Shown piece by piece: positions 29,979 to 35,475 of a stretch of DNA of 35,475 bases. Position 1 is the stretch's first letter. Each line of letters starts with the position of its first letter. The position numbers and the translations under genes are program-made. The notes under the pieces are model-generated. The model saw only the letters and a program-made list of their open reading frames with translations, searched no databases and had not been told where the DNA came from. This DNA is from Lactobacillus kimbladii (GTDB lineage Bacteria > Bacillota > Bacilli > Lactobacillales > Lactobacillaceae): contig NZ_KQ034007.1 in NCBI RefSeq assembly GCF_000970755.1, positions 1,627,204-1,662,678 on the forward strand, in the 5' to 3' direction.

Positions 29979-31556
29979 ATGTCAGATAAAGTTTACACAG
30001 ATTATTTCTATAATTCCGAAGATTTTGATAAAAATCACGAAATGGGATACAAGGATCTTCACATTCCTGAAGGTGTTGAAGCTCAACCTTTAGTCGTTCC
30101 ACCAGTATTAGAGCCTGATAAACAAGAAAACAATGATGTTTGGTACACAATTGAGTCCCAAGAAGGTGACTTCCAATTTTTGCCAGGTAAAAAGACTCAT
30201 ACTTGGGGCTACAACTTCCCAGTTCTTGGTAAGACCATGGTTTTAACCAGAGGTCAACATGTTCACGTAACTTTGAAGAACAGCTTGCCAGAATTAACTA
30301 CTTACCACTGGCATGGTATGGAACTTTCAGGTCCTGGTAACGATGGTGCTTGTCACTCACCGGTTTACCCAGGTGAAGAAAAGCACATTGACTTCATAGT
30401 TAAGCAACCAGCTGCTTTAACATGGCTTCATGCTCACCCATGTCCATCAACTGCCATGCAAGTTTGGATGGGATTAGCTATGGGCGTTGTTATTACTGAT
30501 GCTAACGAAGCTAAGTTGCCAATTCCTAAGACTTACGGCAAGGACGAGTTCCCAATTATTTTGCAAGACCGTATTTTCCACGAAGATAACCAATTTGACT
30601 ATAAGGCAGACTACAACGCAATGGGTATCTTTGGCGACACTCCAATCATCAATGGTGTTGTCCGGCCATACGTTGATGTCACTACTCAAAAAGTACGTTT
30701 GCTTTTCTTAGGTGGTTCTAACCGTCGTGAATGGCGCCTGCACTTTAGCGATGACTTGGTAATGACACAAATCGCAGGTGACGACTCATTCTTGGAGCAC
30801 CCAGTTAAATTGACTAAAGTCTTAATTGGACCAGGTGAGCGTCAACAAGTAGTTGTTGATTTTAGCAATTATAAAGATGGCGATGTTGTCAACCTTTACA
30901 CTGACGACTTCAAGCTGGTTGAATTCAGAATTCACAGTTATGAAAAAGACGACAGCGTAATTCCTGATACTTTATTCAAACCATATGATCCAGTTGTTAA
31001 CCCTAACTCACCAGTTCCTCATGTTACTATGGATAACCACAACATGATTAACGGCAAGTTGTTCTCAATGGAAAGAATTGACATGAAGCAGGAATTGATG
31101 AATGCTGAATACTGGGACGTAACTAACACTAACGATAAAGTTAACGGCATGTTGCACCCATTCCACACTCACGGAGCTCACTTCCTTGTTGTATCACGTA
31201 ACGGTAAAGACCCATATCCAAACGAAAGAGGAGTTTACAAGGACACTATCGAAGTAGCACCTCAAGAAACAGTTCGTATAAAGGTTTACTTCCAAAACAC
31301 TGGTGTCTTCATGTATCACTGCCACATTATCGAGCACGAAGATGCTGGTATGATGGCGCAAATTCAAATTGTTGATCCAAAACACCCAGACAAGAAATAT
31401 CATTTGATGGACATGGAAACTCTGAATAAGGCTTTTGCTGAAGAAAGAGGCGTGCCAGAAGATGAAGTCTTCTGCCCAGGTATGGACGTTGAAGGTATGG
31501 CAGTTAAAGGTGAAGATCATAGTCTTGATGCTTTATCAAGCGCAACTCACCATTAA
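29979..31556 (+). CDS. Multicopper oxidase (CotA/FtsP/laccase-like)
   Basis: 525-residue copper oxidase that oxidises phenols, metals or similar donors with reduction of O2 to water. All four copper-binding motifs are present: HWHG (His110, His112), HAH (151-153), HPFHTHGAH (393-401) and HCHIIEHEDAGMM (His447, Cys448, His449, His453, axial Met458). There is no signal peptide or Tat motif, so it is predicted to be cytoplasmic, unusual for the wider family but seen in lactic acid bacteria. Codon use is strongly biased, suggesting high expression. AAAGGTAG precedes the ATG. It is monocistronic with a strong terminator. Confidence 0.93.
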   Translation: MSDKVYTDYFYNSEDFDKNHEMGYKDLHIPEGVEAQPLVVPPVLEPDKQENNDVWYTIESQEGDFQFLPGKKTHTWGYNFPVLGKTMVLTRGQHVHVTLKNSLPELTTYHWHGMELSGPGNDGACHSPVYPGEEKHIDFIVKQPAALTWLHAHPCPSTAMQVWMGLAMGVVITDANEAKLPIPKTYGKDEFPIILQDRIFHEDNQFDYKADYNAMGIFGDTPIINGVVRPYVDVTTQKVRLLFLGGSNRREWRLHFSDDLVMTQIAGDDSFLEHPVKLTKVLIGPGERQQVVVDFSNYKDGDVVNLYTDDFKLVEFRIHSYEKDDSVIPDTLFKPYDPVVNPNSPVPHVTMDNHNMINGKLFSMERIDMKQELMNAEYWDVTNTNDKVNGMLHPFHTHGAHFLVVSRNGKDPYPNERGVYKDTIEVAPQETVRIKVYFQNTGVFMYHCHIIEHEDAGMMAQIQIVDPKHPDKKYHLMDMETLNKAFAEERGVPEDEVFCPGMDVEGMAVKGEDHSLDALSSATHH

Positions 31557-31592
31557 TCTCTACCTTCAATAAAGAAAAAATAAAATTTAGCA

Positions 31593-31620
31593 AAATCGCT
31601 CATTAATTTGAGCGATTTTT
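31593..31620 (+). terminator. Rho-independent terminator of the multicopper oxidase gene
   Basis: AAATCGCTCA at 31593-31602 pairs with TGAGCGATTT at 31609-31618, with six-base loop and six T. Confidence 0.85.
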
Positions 31621-31655
31621 TGCTTTTAATAATCTTCCTATGTTTAAATAGCTTT

Positions 31656-32366
31656 ATGAAAAAGAAAAGATTTTCCCTTAAAGCAATTTTGATATTACTA
31701 TTGGGTATTTTTTCTCTAGGCTTAGTTTTTACAATCTTTAACTCGACTGGTTTTAAAGACCGTTATGACTGGTTAACCTTGAAATCTTCCCAGAAGCTAA
31801 ATGTTCCCCTAGAAAATCAATATCCTGACCTGCCTAATGGTTGCGAAGTAACTTCTCTGTCAATGCTTTTACGCTATTATGGTATCAAGGTAAACAAACT
31901 AAATTTGTCTGAAAACATAAAACACGTTTCTTCTTATACCGATAACGGCAAATATCGGGGTAACCCTCATGTTGGTTTTGTTGGTTACATGAGTCAGGCA
32001 AATGCAGGATGGTGCGTTTATAATGAACCCTTAGAGCAAGTGGCCCTCAAGTACACTAATCGCATTCGTAATTTCACAAGCCATGATTTTATCGAAGTAA
32101 TGAAACTGGTTTCTGACGGTCATCCGGTTCTGATCATTACTACCACCAATTTTAATCATGTGGGGGATATGCAAACGTGGCAGACAGCTCAAGGTGAAGT
32201 TCACGTGACTCCGTCTTCACATGCTTGCGTTATTACCGGCTTTGATAAAAAGGCACGTATTGTCTACGTCAACGATCCCTTTGGTCATAAAAATAAGAAC
32301 ATTCCTTGGAAAAACTTGGAAAAAAGCTATAACCAGCAAGGAAAGCAAGCATTATATCTGGAATAG
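31656..32366 (+). CDS. C39-like cysteine peptidase family protein, membrane-anchored or secreted
   Basis: About 236 residues. A basic start and one helix (KKKRFSLKAILILLLGIFS) direct export. The peptidase_C39_2 (YvpB-like) domain has the catalytic Cys in LPNGCEVTSLSMLLRYYG, His in SSHACVITGFD and Asp in YVNDPFG. Such proteins are extracellular and their substrates are mostly unknown. The start is ATG 31656; a frame from 31608 would run through the preceding terminator. No ribosome-binding site is visible before the ATG, so translation may be weak or leaderless. Confidence 0.8.
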   Translation: MKKKRFSLKAILILLLGIFSLGLVFTIFNSTGFKDRYDWLTLKSSQKLNVPLENQYPDLPNGCEVTSLSMLLRYYGIKVNKLNLSENIKHVSSYTDNGKYRGNPHVGFVGYMSQANAGWCVYNEPLEQVALKYTNRIRNFTSHDFIEVMKLVSDGHPVLIITTTNFNHVGDMQTWQTAQGEVHVTPSSHACVITGFDKKARIVYVNDPFGHKNKNIPWKNLEKSYNQQGKQALYLE

Positions 32367-32405
32367 AAAAAAGAGCAGATTCAATTAAGAATCTGCTCTT
32401 TTTCA
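32367..32405. terminator. Bidirectional terminator
   Basis: AAGAGCAGATTC at 32371-32382 pairs perfectly with GAATCTGCTCTT at 32389-32400, with T-runs on both strands. It ends the C39 gene on the plus strand and the candidate RNA on the minus strand. Confidence 0.9.
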
Positions 32406-32541
32406 AATCGAGGCCCGTTAATAATAACAGGTGACTACTTCTGTTCACATCAGGTTGGTCAACCGCCAGCACTTCCCGTGCCTGCCACTTAAGGCGGACG
32501 TCCTCACACAAATACGCATCTCGCGTTTTTGTCGACTCGCA
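32367..32541 (-). ncRNA. Candidate structured non-coding RNA, about 175 nt
   Basis: Between two convergent genes lies a stretch of about 130 bases that is clearly more GC-rich than the surroundings and has no likely ORF. On the minus strand it has a well-formed promoter (32548-32576), a start near 32541 and a perfect terminator. Predicted stems include CCGCC/GGCGG enclosing GCAC-GGGAA-GTGC, GGTTG/CAACC, GTGA/TCAC and CCTGTTA/TAACGGG, some mutually exclusive. The size is like 6S RNA, but no 6S, SRP, tmRNA or RNase P signature is recognised. Confidence 0.5.
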
Positions 32542-33018
32542 TTAATTATTATACTTATCTAAATGACGTTTGTAAAATTTTTTTATTCTGAAGAAAATTT
32601 CCACGCACATATTTGACAAAAGCATTCCTAAAGCAATTGAACCTGTCACAATTATCACTCTTAATACTGCATCATTTGCTCCGCGCAAATTGCCGGAAGT
32701 TAATTCACGCACAGCCTGATAAGCGGGAACACCTGGCACTAAAGGCACAATTGCAGGTATGTAAAAAACTGTAGCCGGACATTTTTTCATTCTGGCAAAA
32801 ACTATTCCTAAAATGCCGATAGCAAAAGAGCCTAGTAAATTGGATAATAACCGTCCCATTGACGCTCTCATTGCCAGCCAGTAAATAATCCAGCTAATAA
32901 TACCACTCATGCCGGCCAAATTAAGTACTCGTCTTGGGACATTGATTGTTAATGCAAAACAGGCTGAAGCCAAATAGGCGAAAGCAACATTAATTACTAT
33001 TTCTAACCAAAAAGGCAT
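32542..33018 (-). CDS. ThrE-type exporter, small subunit (DUF3815/YjjB-like)
   Basis: 158-residue membrane protein with about five helices. It corresponds to the C-terminal half of single-chain ThrE threonine/serine exporters and to YjjB in E. coli. PAIVPLVPGVPAYQAVRELT (about 87-106) is the characteristic helix-turn motif of the domain. It starts three bases after the stop of the larger subunit, so the two are co-translated. The substrate could be Thr/Ser or another small acid; sequence does not decide. Its 3' end overlaps the promoter of the candidate RNA. Confidence 0.85.
   Translation of the reverse strand: MPFWLEIVINVAFAYLASACFALTINVPRRVLNLAGMSGIISWIIYWLAMRASMGRLLSNLLGSFAIGILGIVFARMKKCPATVFYIPAIVPLVPGVPAYQAVRELTSGNLRGANDAVLRVIIVTGSIALGMLLSNMCVEIFFRIKKFYKRHLDKYNN
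32548..32576 (-). promoter_or_regulatory. Promoter of the candidate RNA, inside the ThrE small-subunit gene
   Basis: On the minus strand TTTACA (complement of 32571-32576) and a perfect TATAAT (complement of 32548-32553) are 17 bases apart. Initiation would fall at about 32541, right after the stop codon of the small subunit gene. Confidence 0.65.
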
Positions 33019-33021
33019 TTT

Positions 33022-33798
33022 CTAAGCTCCTAAAAATTTCAAGACAATACCAACTCCGCCGCCCAATGCAAATGCTGTAAGCAGAGCCTCACAAATTTTC
33101 ACCATTCCTGAAAGAATGTCACCTTTAAATAAGTCTCGCAGTGCATTTGTCAAAGCAAGACCCGGAACTAGAGGCATCAGCGCACCAGTTAGAATATGGT
33201 CAATAATCATTTGCGGAAAAAGTTGAACTAAACCGGCTGCAATAACCGTCATAATCAAGGCTGCAACAAGTTCAGCCAAGAATTTAACGTTAGTAAAACG
33301 TTTAAAATAATAAAATGAAAGAAATCCAATAGCTCCCACAATAGCCGCAGCAGGAAAATCAACCCAATCATAATTATTCATGAACAATACCATGAGCGTT
33401 GCACTTAAAATTGCGGCTCCAATCGTCTGTAGCCATATGGGAAAATTGGGATAATCACCCTTTGCCATCTTGGTAACTTCTTTTTTAACTTCTTGCAAAG
33501 TTATTTTTTTATCTGCAAAAGCACGGGACAAAGAATTGATACGGTCAACTAGTTCAAGGTTGATATTGCGCTCATGTACAAGTGTGCTCTGGCAATAGTT
33601 ACCATGATCCAAGCTCATAAAAACACCCGTTGGTACTACAAAAACACGTGGATCCGGTTCACCAGCACTTTTGGCAATGCGCACCATCGTATCTTCAACC
33701 CGATACATTTCACTGCCCCCTTCAATCATTAATTCACCGGCAGTTAGGCAAGTCTCAAGTAAATCTTGGTAAAATAATTCACCTGGTCTAGCACTCAT
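33022..33798 (-). CDS. ThrE-type exporter, large subunit (DUF1212/YjjP-like)
   Basis: 258 residues. A soluble N-terminal domain (about 1-115: LTAGELMIEGGSEMYRVEDT, DPRVFVVPTGVFMSL) is followed by about five helices with the PLVPGLALTNALRDLFKGD motif (about 207-225). This is the ThrE N-terminal domain that in other bacteria is fused to the DUF3815 part. The pair would form the exporter. The ATG at 33798 follows GAGGTG, nine bases after the ABC-F stop, suggesting one operon. Confidence 0.88.
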   Translation of the reverse strand: MSARPGELFYQDLLETCLTAGELMIEGGSEMYRVEDTMVRIAKSAGEPDPRVFVVPTGVFMSLDHGNYCQSTLVHERNINLELVDRINSLSRAFADKKITLQEVKKEVTKMAKGDYPNFPIWLQTIGAAILSATLMVLFMNNYDWVDFPAAAIVGAIGFLSFYYFKRFTNVKFLAELVAALIMTVIAAGLVQLFPQMIIDHILTGALMPLVPGLALTNALRDLFKGDILSGMVKICEALLTAFALGGGVGIVLKFLGA

Positions 33799-33806
33799 TT
33801 TTCACC

Positions 33807-35354
33807 TCAAAGTTTATTCATAGTCTCAATATCAATAGTTTTATCAACCCAATTGCCTTGGAAAAAATCACGTTCATGGCTCACAATAATCACTCCACCA
33901 GGAAACTTGATGATAGCCTGTCTTAGTGCATCTTTAGAATCACTGTCCAAATGATTGGTTGGCTCATCCAAAAACAACAAATTTGCCGGTTCAAATAACA
34001 TTTTTGCCAATTTGACTTTTTCTTGTTCGCCACCAGACAGTTTTTTTAAAGGACTCATTGCCTGTTGAGCAGTGACGCCCAATTTTGCCAAAGCCCCTCT
34101 TAATTCTTTGGGTTTTATGCGTTCAAAGTTTTCCTGCAAATATTGCAAAGGCGTCATGTTATTATTTGGCCAAGTTAATTCCTGTTTAAAGTAAGCAATT
34201 TTAGCAGTTTCAGACAATTTATAGGTACCAAAAATCGGATCAAGTTGTCCCAGTATGGTTTTTAATAGTGTTGATTTTCCAATACCATTAAAACCGGTAA
34301 TAGCAACTTTTTCATTGCCTCCAACCGAAAAATTGAACGCTTCTTTGACTAATGCCTGGTCATAACCAATTACTAAATCCTGCGTTTGCAATAAAAGGTT
34401 GGCTGCTGTAGCCACATAAGGAAATGCAAAGTGCGGTTTATGGTTATTTTTAGGTGGATTCAGTACATCCATTTTCGCAAGTTGCCGTGCCCGTGATTTT
34501 GCACTTTTTGAACGGGTACCAGCCTTATTTTTACGGATATAAGCTTCAGTTTTGGCGATCTTGCGCTGCTGATTACTGTAAGCCTTCATATACGTTTCCC
34601 GATTAGCTTCTTTTTGACGCATTGCTTGCTTTAAAGTTCCGGTATAACGAGTTATTGTACCAATATCTATATCAATAATACAATTGGCAATTTTGTCTAA
34701 AAAGTCGTAATCATGGCTAACAACGATGAAAGCACCAGCAAAATTATTCAGATAGTCAACGAGCCAATCTATGTGTGAAACATCAAGATAGTTGGTCGGC
34801 TCATCTAACAACAATACATCTGGTGTTTGCAAGAGTAATTTAGCTAAAATAATTTTTGACCTTTGACCTCCTGACAATTGACTCACATCATGATCATACC
34901 CCAGCTCTGCCAGACCTAACCCAGAAGCAACGCGCTCAATTTCGGTATCAATATTATAAAAATTATTTTCTTCCAAATAGGTTTGCATTTTACCCGCTTT
35001 TTCTAGTAAAGAACTATCACCTTCAGCTGCATACTTTTCATACAAAGAACTTAATTCTTTTTCTCTACGATAAAGTGGTGCAAAAGCTGTGCGTAAAAAC
35101 TGGCGAATTGTTACCCCCGGTTTCAACTTGGCATACTGGTCAAGGTAACCTATAGTAATTTTGTTTTGCCATCTAATTTGTCCTTCATCAGGTAGTATTT
35201 CACCAGTTAAAATTTTAATCAAGGTTGATTTACCGACCCCATTTTGACCAGTCACACCCATATGATCCTCTTTGTTGAGTACGAAACTAGCATTTTCATA
35301 CAAAGTTTTATCTTCAAAACCTTGTCCCAAATTTTTAACTGTGAGTAAGCTCAT
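33807..35354 (-). CDS. ABC-F family ATPase (YbiT/YkpA-like)
   Basis: 515-residue soluble protein with two ABC domains and no membrane part, acting on ribosomes in characterised ABC-F members. Domain 1: Walker A GQNGVGKST, signature LSGGQ, Walker B LLLDEPTNYLD and switch SHDYDFLD. A basic linker (about 240-295, KIAKTEAYIRKNKAGTRSKS) corresponds to the P-site tRNA interaction motif. Domain 2: GFNGIGKST, LSGGE, LFLDEPTNHLD and SHERDFF. Both ATP sites look active. Length and linker fit the housekeeping YbiT/YkpA branch better than antibiotic-resistance ABC-Fs. GGGAG lies nine bases before the ATG. Confidence 0.92.
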   Translation of the reverse strand: MSLLTVKNLGQGFEDKTLYENASFVLNKEDHMGVTGQNGVGKSTLIKILTGEILPDEGQIRWQNKITIGYLDQYAKLKPGVTIRQFLRTAFAPLYRREKELSSLYEKYAAEGDSSLLEKAGKMQTYLEENNFYNIDTEIERVASGLGLAELGYDHDVSQLSGGQRSKIILAKLLLQTPDVLLLDEPTNYLDVSHIDWLVDYLNNFAGAFIVVSHDYDFLDKIANCIIDIDIGTITRYTGTLKQAMRQKEANRETYMKAYSNQQRKIAKTEAYIRKNKAGTRSKSAKSRARQLAKMDVLNPPKNNHKPHFAFPYVATAANLLLQTQDLVIGYDQALVKEAFNFSVGGNEKVAITGFNGIGKSTLLKTILGQLDPIFGTYKLSETAKIAYFKQELTWPNNNMTPLQYLQENFERIKPKELRGALAKLGVTAQQAMSPLKKLSGGEQEKVKLAKMLFEPANLLFLDEPTNHLDSDSKDALRQAIIKFPGGVIIVSHERDFFQGNWVDKTIDIETMNKL

Positions 35355-35374
35355 TATGCATCTCCCTAAATATC

Positions 35375-35402
35375 AATATAAGTTGTACAAAATAAAGTAA
35401 AA
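35375..35402 (-). promoter_or_regulatory. Probable promoter of the ABC-F operon
   Basis: On the minus strand TTTTAC (complement of 35397-35402) and TATATT (complement of 35375-35380) are 16 bases apart, about 20 bases upstream of the start codon. Confidence 0.45.
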
Positions 35403-35440
35403 CTACCCATAAATTTTTGACTTTGCTAACATGCACAATA

Positions 35441-35466
35441 AAAAAGTGGGCTATTTGCCCACCTTT
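35441..35466. terminator. Terminator at window end
   Basis: GTGGGC at 35446-35451 pairs with GCCCAC at 35457-35462 around a five-base loop. TTTTTT follows on the minus strand, so it probably ends a minus-strand gene lying beyond the window. Confidence 0.8.
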
Positions 35467-35475
35467 TCATTTTTT

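Noticed and set aside
32269-32511. 80-residue minus-strand open frame across the C39 gene end and the candidate RNA
   Set aside because: It crosses a perfect bidirectional terminator and overlaps the end of the C39 peptidase gene; no protein-like motif is seen.
32407-32540. SRP RNA, tmRNA or RNase P RNA as identity of the candidate RNA
   Set aside because: The conserved SRP tip (GGAAGGAAGCAG type), the tmRNA tRNA-like end and the RNase P core motifs are not found. 6S RNA is left open on size only.
1-35475. CRISPR array, prophage or defence system
   Set aside because: No regularly spaced repeats, cas genes, integrase, phage structural genes or restriction/abortive-infection proteins are seen in the window.

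Overview
The window looks like chromosomal DNA of a low-GC Gram-positive of the genus Lactobacillus in the strict sense (acidophilus/delbrueckii type). The grounds are the AT-rich sequence, strong GGAGG ribosome-binding sites, frequent TTG/GTG starts, a T-box in front of tyrS, lipobox lipoproteins and several lactobacillus-type envelope proteins. The species is not resolved from sequence alone.

Layout. 1-665: end of an IS3-family (IS150-like) element with orfA and the start of orfB. 708-7700: minus-strand nucleoside uptake and salvage cluster, with two tandem BMP-family lipoproteins, an ABC ATPase, two permeases and a nucleoside hydrolase. 7936-11369: DNA repair methyltransferase, HD phosphohydrolase, an unrecognised secreted protein, a suspicious tRNA-Thr, a YbjQ-like protein and a Nudix hydrolase. 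11482-13007: tyrS with a tyrosine T-box leader. 13018-17768: an envelope operon of LCP ligase, PlsY-like acyltransferase and a 990-residue LtaS-type transferase fused to an extra membrane domain. 17872-21429: mutarotase-like protein, orphan HicB-like protein, a 14-helix drug exporter and about 740 bases of decayed sequence. 21430-25464: hflX followed by three NlpC/P60 wall hydrolases in a row. 25530-29618: guanylate kinase-like protein, a small conserved protein, an O-antigen-ligase-like membrane protein and two poorly known proteins. 29979-35354: multicopper oxidase, C39-type peptidase, a split ThrE-type exporter and an ABC-F ATPase.

The nucleoside genes form one functional unit: lipoproteins capture nucleosides, the BmpA/NupNOPQ-type transporter imports them and the hydrolase releases base and ribose. 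The LCP, PlsY-like, LtaS-like and NlpC/P60 genes all serve the cell envelope. All three NlpC/P60 genes carry a TGTAAC repeat resembling a WalR (YycF) box in their promoter region, so they may be co-regulated by the wall-stress two-component system.

No CRISPR array, prophage, defence island or biosynthetic cluster is visible. The best candidates for undescribed biology are (i) a GC-rich structured RNA of about 175 nt with its own promoter and terminator between the C39 peptidase and ThrE genes (32367-32541, minus), (ii) the WalR-like box set on three tandem wall hydrolases, one of which has lost a catalytic His, (iii) a second candidate RNA at 18596-18773, and (iv) operator-like repeats at the nucleoside-uptake and drug-exporter promoters. 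All are read by eye and need computation or experiment to confirm.
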